Positions 1 through 7,387 are shown, counted from the first letter of the stretch. The stretch: DNA of 14,864 nt from Bacillota bacterium (GCA_023399355.1 JAEWQC010000003.1:1-14864), one strand, 5' to 3'. Notes: generated from the letters alone by a model not told the origin. A program made the numbers and translations.

Positions 1-100
1 TCTGTCTTTTTGGCACTCCCGGCATCTGCAGCAGGGGGCTCTGCCTTTTTGGCGTTCCCGGCATCTGCAGCAGGGGACTCTGCCTTTTTGGCGTTCCCGG
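1..100. repeat. 39-bp in-frame tandem repeat in the cheA linker
   Basis: A 39-bp unit occupies 12-50 and 51-89 (36 of 39 bases identical). The end of a preceding unit is visible at 1-11 and the start of the next at 90-100. The period is a multiple of three, so copy number can change without frameshifting cheA. Each unit encodes 13 residues, GNAKKAE(S/P)PAADA. The array continues off the left edge, so the total copy number is unknown. Confidence 0.9.
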
Positions 101-470
101 TAAGGATACCGGACAGCATGGACTCCAAATCCGCAATATCTTCATCCTCACTTTTAAAAACGTCGTCAATCATACTTTTCAGAACATCATTCGTCTGAAG
201 CAGAATATCTGTCATCTCCGCAGTTATAGTAAGACTGCCATTTCTTACTTCGCCAAAAATATTCTCAAAAGTATGTGAAAGAGATATGATTTTCTTCAGA
301 TTGAAAAAACCTGCTGAACCCTTGATACTATGTACTGCACGAAAAATATCATTGATGGTTTCGGCATTGCTGCTGTCCTCGCTTAGCCGTAGAAGTCCCG
401 ATTCAACATTATCCACATGAGATTTCGCTTCTTGAACGAACTCCTGGATAAATTCTTCATTTTGTATCAT
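1..470 (-). CDS. cheA: Chemotaxis histidine kinase CheA, N-terminal part (runs off the window)
   Basis: CheA is the cytoplasmic kinase that, with CheW and chemoreceptors, passes phosphate to CheY and CheB. Only the first 156 codons are visible, from an ATG at 470 preceded by a G-rich Shine-Dalgarno (AGGGGG) six bases upstream. Residues 1 to about 105 form an Hpt (P1) domain with the hallmark RAVHSIKGSAGFF, which places the phospho-accepting histidine at His47. It is followed by an acidic stretch and an Ala/Pro/Lys-rich linker made of 13-residue repeats (GNAKKAExPAADA), where CheA normally has the flexible P1-P2 linker. The P2, dimerisation, kinase and CheW-like domains must lie left of the window. 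A 413-bp gap precedes it, so here it is not directly coupled to cheB, unlike in B. subtilis. A generic Hpt protein is possible, but the motif and the cheB in the same window favour CheA. Confidence 0.88.
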   Translation of the reverse strand, partial: MIQNEEFIQEFVQEAKSHVDNVESGLLRLSEDSSNAETINDIFRAVHSIKGSAGFFNLKKIISLSHTFENIFGEVRNGSLTITAEMTDILLQTNDVLKSMIDDVFKSEDEDIADLESMLSGILTGNAKKAESPAADAGNAKKAEPPAADAGSAKKT

Positions 471-883
471 ACATAACCCCCTACATCACTCAATGTGGCT
501 GTCTCGAATATAACAATCAACAGGGTTACAATCTTTTGTATCAATAAACCTATATAAAAAAATATAAGCCAAATAAAGCATTGGGAATATAAAACAAGTA
601 CATTCCTTGCAATAAGTTAAGTATTTTATTTAGGGAAAACCAAAGTACAGCTTTGTACAGACAAGCCTTTACTGAATACCCTTCATAGGGTTAAAAGATC
701 ATTCTGCGAACATGGCAGAATTTTATTGGAAATCAGTTCATGTGTTAATTCAACAAAATATCGCAAAATCCTTCTTTATTCCAAAATATTTATATTTTTA
801 CCGCAGACATACCAGTATCAGTCGTTATCGTTGACAAATGAATTACCGGTTACCTTTAAAATGGACCCTTGGTGAAAACCGGT
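471..883. other. 413-bp gene-free region upstream of cheA
   Basis: No convincing coding sequence was found on either strand. The region is A+T-rich. It holds a small hairpin at 676-689 (ACCCT-TCAT-AGGGT), a tandem near-repeat at 641-660 (CAAAGTACAG followed by CTTTGTACAG), and two ACCGGT palindromes at 845-850 and 879-884. Just downstream of the smr stop on the minus strand these could pair as a short stem. None has the U-run of a good intrinsic terminator. The cheA promoter should be here, but I could not identify a clear sigma-A or sigma-D site, nor a known riboswitch. Confidence 0.5.
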
Positions 884-1234
884 TTACTTTATAAAAACTA
901 TAGTGATTCCTGAATTACAATTTTCAAGATCGCTATCCTTACGCAGGTCATTACATTGCTCCAGGATGTCCCTGGCCGACTGGCTGAAAATACTCCAATC
1001 CTCGCCCGGCACAAAAGTTTTGATGAAGCCTTCTTTCTTTTTTACGGCGAGGTATTCCAATACCCCGCGCCTAAGTCTGCCTCCAACTCCGGATGATCCA
1101 TAACCATGGATCACCTTTAAAAATCTTATCCCTTGATTTTTCGCTGTGACGATTTCAAGGTACAGCCGCTTCTGGCCAATTTCAACGGTCGGCATACCGG
1201 TTTCTATGTTAATTGTCTTTAGTCCGCTTTTCAT
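884..1234 (-). CDS. Small stand-alone Smr (MutS2 C-terminal-like) domain protein
   Basis: A 116-residue protein. Its centre matches the Smr domain core at residues 39-62, LKVIHGYGSSGVGGRLRR, with the conserved HG-G turn (His43, Gly44, Gly46), followed by a predicted helix and the end of the fold. Smr domains bind branched DNA or RNA and in some proteins nick nucleic acid. They occur at the C-terminus of MutS2 or alone, as here. The LDLHG motif expected at the start of the domain is not recognisable: the equivalent stretch reads roughly INIETGMPTVEIG. Nuclease activity is therefore doubtful. The ATG start at 1234 has a good Shine-Dalgarno (AAGGTGG, seven bases away). It is transcribed divergently from the asparaginase gene and sits upstream of cheA on the same strand. 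Its actual substrate is unknown. Confidence 0.75.
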   Translation of the reverse strand: MKSGLKTINIETGMPTVEIGQKRLYLEIVTAKNQGIRFLKVIHGYGSSGVGGRLRRGVLEYLAVKKKEGFIKTFVPGEDWSIFSQSARDILEQCNDLRKDSDLENCNSGITIVFIK

Positions 1235-1272
1235 GATTTGCCACCTTATAACTTCACTTTATTCCTTCGTTG

Positions 1273-1301
1273 ATTTTATCACACTTAAAATTCCGGTACA
1301 A
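1273..1301 (-). promoter_or_regulatory. Possible sigma-A promoter for the smr gene
   Basis: On the minus strand, TTGTAC (complement of 1296-1301) is followed after 17 bases by TAAAAT (complement of 1273-1278), about 39 bases before the smr ATG. The -10 matches consensus at five of six positions but the -35 at only three. Confidence 0.35.
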
Positions 1302-1344
1302 AAATAAACATCAAATATTTTCTTCATCAATGGTTATATTAACA

Positions 1345-1373
1345 TTGAAAATCTGTTTTGTTGATATCATAAC
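1345..1373 (+). promoter_or_regulatory. Possible sigma-A promoter for the asparaginase gene
   Basis: TTGAAA at 1345-1350, a 17-base spacer, then CATAAC at 1368-1373, about 35 bases before the GTG start. Both hexamers match at four of six positions, so this is suggestive only. Confidence 0.3.
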
Positions 1374-1396
1374 AGGCATATGAGTAATGAACCATC

Positions 1397-1401
1397 GGAG
1401 G
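1397..1401 (+). promoter_or_regulatory. Shine-Dalgarno that fixes a GTG start for the asparaginase
   Basis: GGAGG sits six bases before GTG at 1408. An in-frame ATG lies upstream at 1387, but this strong ribosome-binding site would then be inside the coding region and no comparable site precedes that ATG. The GTG is therefore preferred. Confidence 0.8.
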
Positions 1402-1407
1402 AAGACT

Positions 1408-2406
1408 GTGTCAGAGATATTGATCGAGGTATTAAGAGGTACTGTTGTTGAAAGCATACACAGAGGGGATATCGCTGTCGTTGACTGTGACAATCGTGTC
1501 CTGCACCGATACGGGGATATTGAGCACCCCACTTTCATGCGTTCGTCCTCCAAGCCCCTACAGGCTATCGCAGCATTGGAATACGGAATTGTCGGAAAAT
1601 TCGGGCTGAATCTCTCCGAAATAGCAGTCCTGATGTCTTCGCACAGCGGTGAAAAAATACATATTGACACACTTATGGGGATCATCAAAAAAATCGGGAT
1701 CGGCGTGGATGACTTGCAATGCGGAATACATGAGCCTCTTGGCATTGATGCAGCCAAAGAGCTCCTCTCAAAAGGCCTGGCGCCCAACAGTCTGCACTGC
1801 AACTGCTCGGGGAAACATTTGGGTCAAATCGCGGCTGCCAAAGTTAAGGGAACTCCTCTGGAAGATTACTATAAACTGGGAGGCGGAATTCAACCTGAAA
1901 TACAAGATATCCTTGCAAAATTTTCAGGTGTTGACACGGCACAAATCAAGCTTGGCATTGATGGCTGCGGCCTTCCGGTTTACTGTTTGCCCTTGCGGAA
2001 TCTGGCCCTTGCTTATGCGAACTTGTGCAGTGGAAATTTTATGGATGGCAGGTATCTGGAATCCCAGAACCATGTCATTCGTGCAATGACTGTCCATCCC
2101 GAAATGATTGGCGGAAAAGGCAGGTTCGACACTGAACTTATGACGCATTTCGGAGACAGGCTTATTGGGAAATTCGGAGACGAAGGCGTTTATTGCGTCG
2201 GGCTGATCGGCAAAGGGATCGGTATCGCTCTGAAAATAGAAGATGGCCATACGAGGGCAGTCAGCCCCACAGTCCTGGAAACGCTGAAACAGCTTGAAAT
2301 TATAAAGATTGAAGAAATGGCCCTGTTAAGAAATTTCTGGAATCCATCCATCAAAAATCACAGAGGCGAAGTCGTTGGTGAAATCAGAACTGCCTTTAAG
2401 CTATAA
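1408..2406 (+). CDS. L-asparaginase, Rhizobium etli type (asparaginase_II family)
   Basis: Predicted to hydrolyse L-asparagine to aspartate and ammonia in the cytoplasm. No signal peptide is seen. The 332-residue length fits the family. Features of the R. etli-type (class 3) enzymes are visible: the RSSSKP block around residues 45-50, which supplies the catalytic Ser-x-x-Lys pair (Ser46/Lys49); SSHSGE around 77-82; the CNCSGKH block (Cys133 and Lys136) and DGCGLP (Cys187), which correspond to the Cys/Lys/Cys metal site of that class; and a glycine-rich C-terminal segment GLIGKGIGIALKIEDG. The GTG start is chosen on the ribosome-binding site; the upstream ATG would add seven residues. The gene stands alone, divergent from smr and convergent with the dehydrogenase gene. 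A link to the sugar operon is not evident. It is unrelated to the classical E. coli AnsA/AnsB fold. Confidence 0.85.
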   Translation: MSEILIEVLRGTVVESIHRGDIAVVDCDNRVLHRYGDIEHPTFMRSSSKPLQAIAALEYGIVGKFGLNLSEIAVLMSSHSGEKIHIDTLMGIIKKIGIGVDDLQCGIHEPLGIDAAKELLSKGLAPNSLHCNCSGKHLGQIAAAKVKGTPLEDYYKLGGGIQPEIQDILAKFSGVDTAQIKLGIDGCGLPVYCLPLRNLALAYANLCSGNFMDGRYLESQNHVIRAMTVHPEMIGGKGRFDTELMTHFGDRLIGKFGDEGVYCVGLIGKGIGIALKIEDGHTRAVSPTVLETLKQLEIIKIEEMALLRNFWNPSIKNHRGEVVGEIRTAFKL

Positions 2407-2413
2407 TATAGAC

Positions 2414-2470
2414 ATATGGAAATTATCTCCATATAAAAAGCCCTGTGTCGATAACATAGGGCTTTCATAC
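2414..2470. terminator. Two hairpins forming a probable bidirectional terminator
   Basis: The main hairpin has a 12-bp stem with one G-U pair: AAAGCCCTGTGT at 2437-2448, loop CGATA, and ACATAGGGCTTT at 2454-2465. On the minus strand the stem runs into TTTTTAT, so it would stop dehydrogenase transcripts well. On the plus strand the T-tract is short. A second, weaker hairpin (ATATGGA at 2414-2420 with TCCATAT at 2428-2434) lies just after the asparaginase stop codon. Confidence 0.75.
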
Positions 2471-2504
2471 TCAGTATCCGTTGTCCGATTTGCCAGGCGT
2501 TTAA

Positions 2505-2544
2505 TTGCTGGTCATATCTTTTAGTTGTTGGTCATATCTTTTAG
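2505..2544. repeat. 20-bp tandem duplication between convergent genes
   Basis: Two adjacent 20-bp units, TTGCTGGTCATATCTTTTAG (2505-2524) and TTGTTGGTCATATCTTTTAG (2525-2544), differ by one base. They lie between the terminator and the dehydrogenase stop codon. On the minus strand they fall in a tiny open frame (2557 to 2501, 18 codons). That frame has no clear ribosome-binding site and is probably not a gene. Confidence 0.85.
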
Positions 2545-2595
2545 TTTGCGATCCCATATTTATGCTATTGTTGACGCCAAATTTTTTTGACCGTA

Positions 2596-3633
2596 TTATA
2601 TCTTTATAACTGCCTTAACTACATCATTCTTGTTGTCTATCACAAAATCAAAAGCTTTACTGCTATCCTCAAAAGCAAATTCATGCGACACGATGCCCTT
2701 GATGTCAATTTTGCCGTCTGCGATTGCTTCTATCGCCACCGGATACAGGTTCCTGTAACGGAATACGGATTTGATCTCCACTTCCTTTGTCATAATTTGC
2801 ATAAAGTCAAAATCTATGATGCTTTTTGCCGCAAGACCAACCAGCACAATGGTTCCGCCCCTCTTGACCAGATAAGGGCTCTGTTTGATCGTAAATTCAC
2901 TGCCGGCAGTTTCGATTACCTTGTCAGCACCGGCACCGTCAGTCAATCCCGCAATCACCTCAACCGCATTTTCATTTTTTGCATTGATCACCCGGGTAGC
3001 TCCAAGCCTTTTGGCAACTTCCAGGCGTTTTTCAATGATGTCGACAACGGTAACATCTGTTGCACCACATGCTTTACAGGCAAGCAGCGTCACCAGTCCT
3101 ATGGTTCCTGCTCCCAGTATGACAACCTTGTCGCCCAGTCTGATATTTCCCTGTGAAGCGGCATGCAGCCCCACAGCCAGAGGTTCTACGAGAGCTCCTT
3201 CCTTCGTCGAAACATTCTCCGGCAGCTTGAATGCCATGTTTTCGGGGAACGCAATGTAGTTCATCAGACAGCCATGATACGGAGGTGTTGCTAAAAACTC
3301 AACATCCGGGCACAGATTATATTTGCCGGATTTGCAGAATTCACACTGACCACAGGTAACTCCGGGTTCCAGCGCTACTTTGTCACCAACCTTGAGCCTT
3401 TTTACCCGGTTTCCTATTTCAACAACCACACCTGAACATTCATGCCCCAGAATAAAGTCACCATCTACGATAAAATCCCCTATTCTCCCATGTTCCAGAT
3501 AATGCACATCAGAGCCGCATATACCCACATATTCAAGCTTTATGAGGACCTGATCCTCATTGGGCACTGGAATGTCGATCTCCCGCATCTCTATTTTCCG
3601 CAGGCCGGTCATGTACATTGCTTTATTTGTCAT
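2596..3633 (-). CDS. Zinc-dependent sorbitol/xylitol-type polyol dehydrogenase (MDR family)
   Basis: A cytoplasmic medium-chain dehydrogenase of 345 residues, the usual family length. It is expected to oxidise a polyol or sugar alcohol to a ketose, probably with NAD. The catalytic zinc site is visible as GICGSDVHY (Cys39), GHE (His64, Glu65) and Glu150. The structural zinc site is the cysteine set 94, 97, 100 and 108. The Rossmann motif GAGTIG is at 174-179, followed by an acidic residue (Asp198) at the end of the second strand, which favours NAD over NADP. The start at 3633 has GGGAG nine bases upstream. It is the last gene of the carbohydrate block, 93 bp after the binding-protein gene and beyond a strong hairpin, so it may be transcribed less than the transporter. 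Sorbitol, xylitol, threonine or another alcohol cannot be told apart here. Confidence 0.85.
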   Translation of the reverse strand: MTNKAMYMTGLRKIEMREIDIPVPNEDQVLIKLEYVGICGSDVHYLEHGRIGDFIVDGDFILGHECSGVVVEIGNRVKRLKVGDKVALEPGVTCGQCEFCKSGKYNLCPDVEFLATPPYHGCLMNYIAFPENMAFKLPENVSTKEGALVEPLAVGLHAASQGNIRLGDKVVILGAGTIGLVTLLACKACGATDVTVVDIIEKRLEVAKRLGATRVINAKNENAVEVIAGLTDGAGADKVIETAGSEFTIKQSPYLVKRGGTIVLVGLAAKSIIDFDFMQIMTKEVEIKSVFRYRNLYPVAIEAIADGKIDIKGIVSHEFAFEDSSKAFDFVIDNKNDVVKAVIKI

Positions 3634-3672
3634 TTGACATCACTCCCTATCTTTGTAATGAATCTATCCTGG

Positions 3673-3709
3673 AAAATATGCGTGGACATCCTGTGTCCAC
3701 GCATATTTT
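3673..3709 (-). terminator. Perfect 16-bp hairpin between binding protein and dehydrogenase genes
   Basis: AAAATATGCGTGGACA (3673-3688) and its exact complement (3694-3709) are separated by a five-base loop. On the minus strand the stem ends in ATATTTT but lacks a long U-run after it. It could be a terminator, a partial terminator, or a 3'-end stabiliser that lets the binding-protein message outlast the dehydrogenase message. Confidence 0.7.
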
Positions 3710-3726
3710 AGGAATATCTGTCCTGA

Positions 3727-4737
3727 TTATTTTATTGCTCCGGTCTTTTTGAACATTTCAATATACTGATCAACAGTATCCTTCGTTACCAGCGGGTTTC
3801 CGATATCGGTATCGATCTGCTTGGTTTCACCTGTTAAAAGCTTGTTGCTTGTCTCAAGAAGCTTTTCTGCCAGATCATACGCACTTTGCAAGCAGGTGGA
3901 AGTCATTCTTCCGTCTTTGATCAACAGGCATGCTTCGGCTGTTCCATCCACACCGTATGCAAGCATAGCCTTGAATTTCGGATTATCCTTTACAACTTCC
4001 AGTGCGCCTGCGGCCATATTGTCGTTCATGGAGATGACTGCATCAATCTTGTCGTTGGACTGGGCCCAGTCTTCCATATACTTCATTGCTTCATCCTTGT
4101 TCCAGTTCGCGATCTGTTCTCCTACGATTTTTACGTCAGGACGTTTGTCGAAGAACTCTGCCTTCCAGCTTTTACGCCTTTCGTCTGCATGAAAATTGCC
4201 GGAAGGTCCATCCAGTACAACAACCTTTGCATTCTGAGGAATCTGTGTTATAGCCGCACGTGCATTGACTGCAGCCTGTTCATAAGGATTGGCATCCACG
4301 GATGATGCACCTTCAATCCCTTTAATACGTGCATTTGTAGTAATTGCGAATATACCTGCCTGAACAACCTTCTCTACATACGGTCTTTGCGCTTCACCAT
4401 TGTTCGGCTGTACAATAACAAGGTCATACTTGTTGGTTATGGCATTCTCAATCATGGAGTTCTCTTTGTCATCATTTGCCTGTCCGTCAAAAACATCGAG
4501 TTTTATATTCGGATATTTTTTGGCTTCTTCAACGACTGCGTTCGAAAGCCATGCTGCAAATGAGTCTGATTGTGCTCTGGCAACATATGCAATTTTAAAG
4601 GTCTTAGCACTGCCGGTGCCGGTTGTCTGAGTCTGTGCAGCTGATGTTGCCGGTGCGGGTGTCGAGGTAGTACCGCAGCCTGCCAGCAAAGTCATTCCTA
4701 ATGCCATTGCAATTGCGCCTGTAAAGATTTTTTTCAT
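3727..4737 (-). CDS. Sugar ABC transporter substrate-binding lipoprotein (periplasmic-binding-protein type I fold)
   Basis: The extracellular receptor of the sugar importer, anchored to the outer face of the membrane. The 336-residue precursor has a lipoprotein signal peptide (MKK, a hydrophobic stretch, then lipobox LLAGC with Cys21). A Ser/Thr/Pro/Ala-rich tether follows to about residue 45. The mature domain is of the ribose/galactose-binding (Peripla_BP_4) type: strand KTFKIAYVARAQSDSF, KYDLVIVQPNNGEA, then DAVISMNDNMAAGALEVV and AYGVDGTAEA, the usual signature of the second lobe. The ligand is unknown; pentose, galactose, inositol or a polyol would all be possible. It follows the permease gene by 114 bp instead of being tightly coupled, and hairpins lie on both sides of it. 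The ribosome-binding site is weak (GGCGG, three bases before the ATG). Confidence 0.88.
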   Translation of the reverse strand: MKKIFTGAIAMALGMTLLAGCGTTSTPAPATSAAQTQTTGTGSAKTFKIAYVARAQSDSFAAWLSNAVVEEAKKYPNIKLDVFDGQANDDKENSMIENAITNKYDLVIVQPNNGEAQRPYVEKVVQAGIFAITTNARIKGIEGASSVDANPYEQAAVNARAAITQIPQNAKVVVLDGPSGNFHADERRKSWKAEFFDKRPDVKIVGEQIANWNKDEAMKYMEDWAQSNDKIDAVISMNDNMAAGALEVVKDNPKFKAMLAYGVDGTAEACLLIKDGRMTSTCLQSAYDLAEKLLETSNKLLTGETKQIDTDIGNPLVTKDTVDQYIEMFKKTGAIK

Positions 4738-4763
4738 TTTCCGCCCATCCTTTTTTTTATTTT

Positions 4764-4783
4764 AAACAGCATTGCTGCTGCTT
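4764..4783 (-). other. Small hairpin with a GCAA tetraloop upstream of the binding-protein gene
   Basis: On the minus strand, AAGCAGCA and TGCTGTTT enclose the GNRA loop GCAA (eight pairs including one G-U). It lies 26 bases before the binding-protein ATG, followed by an A-rich tract. It may protect or mark a processed 5' end. Confidence 0.5.
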
Positions 4784-4803
4784 AATACTGTGTAGACGTA
4801 GTG

Positions 4804-4839
4804 TTTAAAGCTGCTCATTTTTAATGCCGGAGCTTTAAA
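4804..4839 (-). other. Intercistronic hairpin after the permease gene
   Basis: TTTAAAGCT (4804-4812) and AGCTTTAAA (4831-4839) form a perfect 9-bp inverted repeat around an 18-base loop, shortly after the permease stop codon. No U-run follows on the minus strand, so a message-stabilising or processing role is more likely than termination. Confidence 0.5.
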
Positions 4840-4851
4840 TGACATAAGCGC

Positions 4852-5877
4852 TTAGCTGCCTTTCAGTTTGAGCCAAAAGGACCGCTTGCTGCCGGTATTC
4901 TTGTTGTCATCAATCCTGCCAAGCATACTTCTGTTTCTTCTGTTTTTTGAGTAGATATCGTAGATTACCGCAAGGGCAATGATTGCGCCTCTGATAATCT
5001 GCTGCATATAGGAATCTACATTTTTCAGGTTCATGATATTGTCCAGGAAGCCTACGATAAATGCACCAGCCATTGTTCCGCCGGCTGTACCGATCCCCCC
5101 CGAAAAGCTCGTCCCGCCGATAATTGCTGCGGTAAGTGCAGTGAACTCATAACCAACGGCACCATTCGGAAGGCCTGCATTGACACGGGACATGAAGAGT
5201 ACGCCTGCCAGCCCTACAAAAATACCATTTACAATAAACACTTTATATTTTATCCTTTTTACATTGATCCCTGATGCAACGGAAGCTTCCTCATTCCCAC
5301 CGACAGCATACAGGGAGCGTCCGAACCTGGTATGCCGCAAGATGTACCACGTTATGATTCCGACCAATACCAGGAATATAATAGGAATTGGTATGACTCC
5401 CAGGGAGCCCTGTCCCAATACTGTAAAACCGCCCAACTGCAAAATGTTCTGACCTTTCGTATAAAGAAGTGCAACACCGCGCGCCATGGTGAGCATAGCC
5501 AGCGTAGCAATAAAAGGAGGCGCCTTGAAAGTACTGATCATCAATGCATTGATTAAATTACAAATTACTCCGGTTAAAATACCTACCATGACTGCAATTA
5601 CCAACGAACCCGTCGCTTTGTAAGCAGATACTGCAAATACCCCTGCCAGTGCCAGCACAGATCCGGCTGACAAGTCCAGCATTCCGCATATAATCAGCAA
5701 GGTTTGGCCAAATGCAAGAATCGTTGTAACCGACAGCTGCCTTGATATGTTTGTCATGTTGTTAACAGACAGGAAGTTCGGGTTTGCGAACGAGCTTAGA
5801 ATGAAAAGCAGTGTGAGTACCATATAGATACTGTATTTCTTCCTAACCGTATTCCACATATTATTTCTCAGATCCAT
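4852..5877 (-). CDS. Sugar ABC transporter permease (RbsC-like, BPD_transp_2 family)
   Basis: The membrane channel of the importer, working as a dimer with the double-domain ATPase. The 341 residues contain eight to ten hydrophobic segments. Family landmarks are FGQTLLIICGMLDLSAGSVLALAG near residues 55-80, the cytoplasmic coupling loop GRSLYAVGGNEEASVASGI, and TALTAAIIGGTSFSGGIGT in the C-terminal half. The last 30 or so residues form a basic, serine- and asparagine-containing cytoplasmic tail. The start at 5877 lies one base beyond the ATPase TGA (5879-5881). Its ribosome-binding site GAGGTG is inside the end of the ATPase gene, which shows translational coupling. The substrate is the one recognised by the downstream binding protein. 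Confidence 0.9.
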   Translation of the reverse strand: MDLRNNMWNTVRKKYSIYMVLTLLFILSSFANPNFLSVNNMTNISRQLSVTTILAFGQTLLIICGMLDLSAGSVLALAGVFAVSAYKATGSLVIAVMVGILTGVICNLINALMISTFKAPPFIATLAMLTMARGVALLYTKGQNILQLGGFTVLGQGSLGVIPIPIIFLVLVGIITWYILRHTRFGRSLYAVGGNEEASVASGINVKRIKYKVFIVNGIFVGLAGVLFMSRVNAGLPNGAVGYEFTALTAAIIGGTSFSGGIGTAGGTMAGAFIVGFLDNIMNLKNVDSYMQQIIRGAIIALAVIYDIYSKNRRNRSMLGRIDDNKNTGSKRSFWLKLKGS

Positions 5878-5878
5878 T

Positions 5879-7387
5879 TCAATTCACCTCATTCGTTAGT
5901 GTACCGGTGGCATATTTCATGATGAGTTCCTGGGAGAAATCCTCCCGTTTAATTTCGCCTGTAATACTGCCTTTTGCCATTACATAAATCCTGTCGCACA
6001 TTCCGATCAGTTCGGGCAATTCCGATGAAACCATGATGACGACTTTTCCGTCCCTGACCAGGTCGGTTATAAGCTTGTAAATCTCGTACTTGGCGCCAAC
6101 GTCTATCCCTCTTGTAGGCTCATCCAGAATCAGAATGTCCGGATTCCGGATCATCCATTTTGCCAGAACAACCTTCTGCTGGTTTCCGCCGCTCAATGAA
6201 GCAATTACAGTATCCAGTCCCGGTGTTTTCACTTTTAATTTGTCGAAGAGTTCGGAAACTATTTTCTTCTCTTCTTTATCATGCAGTCTGAAGCCATGAA
6301 ACACCTTTCTCAAATGGGACAGGGTTGTATTCTCTTTTACCGACCTTACGGGGATGATACCGTATCTTCTTCTGTCCTCGGATAACATGACCATCCCGTT
6401 CTCAATACTTTGTCCCACATTTTTGATTTGTACTTTCCTGCCTTTGATTTTCACTTCTCCGGAAGTCTTCGAATCCAATCCGAAAAGGGAGCGCATCACT
6501 TCAGTTCTTCCGGCGCCCATTAATCCTGCGAATCCCACAATCTCCCCTTTTTTCACATGAAAGCTTACATCCTTGTAAACACCCGTACTGTTTAAACCAT
6601 GAACCTCAAGAAAATTTTCTCCTGTTTCCACTTCCACCTTTGGATAGGTATTGGTTAGTTTGCGTCCGACCATGAGGGAGATTACCATTTCAATATCCAA
6701 CTCTTCCCTGGGATGGCTTTCCACAACAGCTCCATCCCTGAAGACCGTGATCTCATCAGCGATCTGGAAAACCTCATCCAACTTGTGGGAGATGTAAATA
6801 ATACTGACACCCCTGGCCTTCAGCTCTCTGATCTTTACAAAAAGTCTTTCGACTTCCTTCAGTGTAATTGCAGAGGTAGGCTCATCCATGATAATAATGT
6901 CCGACTTGTTTGAAATTGCTTTGATAATCTCCAGCATCTGTATGTCAGACACCGTAAGATCCTTTAGCAGAGTTACAGGCGAATACGGTAGTTTTTCTGT
7001 TTGAAGGAGTTCCCTGGTACGTCTTCTTACTTCTTTCCAGTCAACACTTCCGATTTTATTTACTGGAAGATTGCCAAGGAATATGTTCTCTTCAACTGTC
7101 ATCTCCGGAACATAATTCATCTCTTGAAAAATCATTGAGATGCCAAGATTTCTTGCCTGTATCGGATTACCGATTTTTACCGCTTTTTCATCAATAAAGA
7201 TCTGACCCGCATCCGGCTGATATATGCCGTTGATGATTTTCATCAATGTTGACTTTCCTGCACCGTTTTCTCCGCATAATACATGGACGGAGCCCTTCTT
7301 CACAGAAAAATCGATTCTGTCGAGCGCCTTAACTCCTGGAAAGGATTTTTCAATTTGCGAAACTCTCAGTTTAATTTCTGCACTCAT
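5879..7387 (-). CDS. Sugar ABC transporter ATPase with two nucleotide-binding domains (RbsA/MglA-like)
   Basis: Powers uptake through the permease; cytoplasmic. The 502-residue length is standard for this class. The first domain has an intact Walker A GENGAGKST (residues 39-47), Q-loop Gln88, Walker B IIIMDEP (Asp168/Glu169) and H-loop His201, but a degenerate ABC signature (LTVSDIQML, about 144-152). The second domain is the mirror image: its Walker A is degenerate (GLMGAGRTE, 288-296, Arg replacing Lys), while the signature LSGGNQQ (398-404) and Walker B LILDEP are intact. This asymmetric pattern is normal in the RbsA family. The ATG at 7387 follows a run of five G residues seven bases upstream. 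It is the first gene of the transporter operon, with a near-consensus promoter 103 bases upstream. Confidence 0.92.
   Translation of the reverse strand: MSAEIKLRVSQIEKSFPGVKALDRIDFSVKKGSVHVLCGENGAGKSTLMKIINGIYQPDAGQIFIDEKAVKIGNPIQARNLGISMIFQEMNYVPEMTVEENIFLGNLPVNKIGSVDWKEVRRRTRELLQTEKLPYSPVTLLKDLTVSDIQMLEIIKAISNKSDIIIMDEPTSAITLKEVERLFVKIRELKARGVSIIYISHKLDEVFQIADEITVFRDGAVVESHPREELDIEMVISLMVGRKLTNTYPKVEVETGENFLEVHGLNSTGVYKDVSFHVKKGEIVGFAGLMGAGRTEVMRSLFGLDSKTSGEVKIKGRKVQIKNVGQSIENGMVMLSEDRRRYGIIPVRSVKENTTLSHLRKVFHGFRLHDKEEKKIVSELFDKLKVKTPGLDTVIASLSGGNQQKVVLAKWMIRNPDILILDEPTRGIDVGAKYEIYKLITDLVRDGKVVIMVSSELPELIGMCDRIYVMAKGSITGEIKREDFSQELIMKYATGTLTNEVN

Noticed and set aside
1..198. Plus-strand open frame with Ala/Phe-rich repeats at 10-198
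   Set aside because: It is the antisense of the cheA linker repeat; the Hpt signature lies on the other strand.
870..890. Near-palindrome TGAAAACCGGTTTAC at the smr 3' end as a cre or repressor site
   Set aside because: The centre does not fit cre, and it overlaps the stop codon far from any promoter I can identify.
1311..1802. 163-codon open frame on the minus strand opposite the asparaginase gene
   Set aside because: It is antisense to a well-supported enzyme and its product has no recognisable domain.
2505..2544. CRISPR-like or attachment-site interpretation of the 20-bp repeats
   Set aside because: There are only two directly adjacent units with no spacers and no recombinase nearby.
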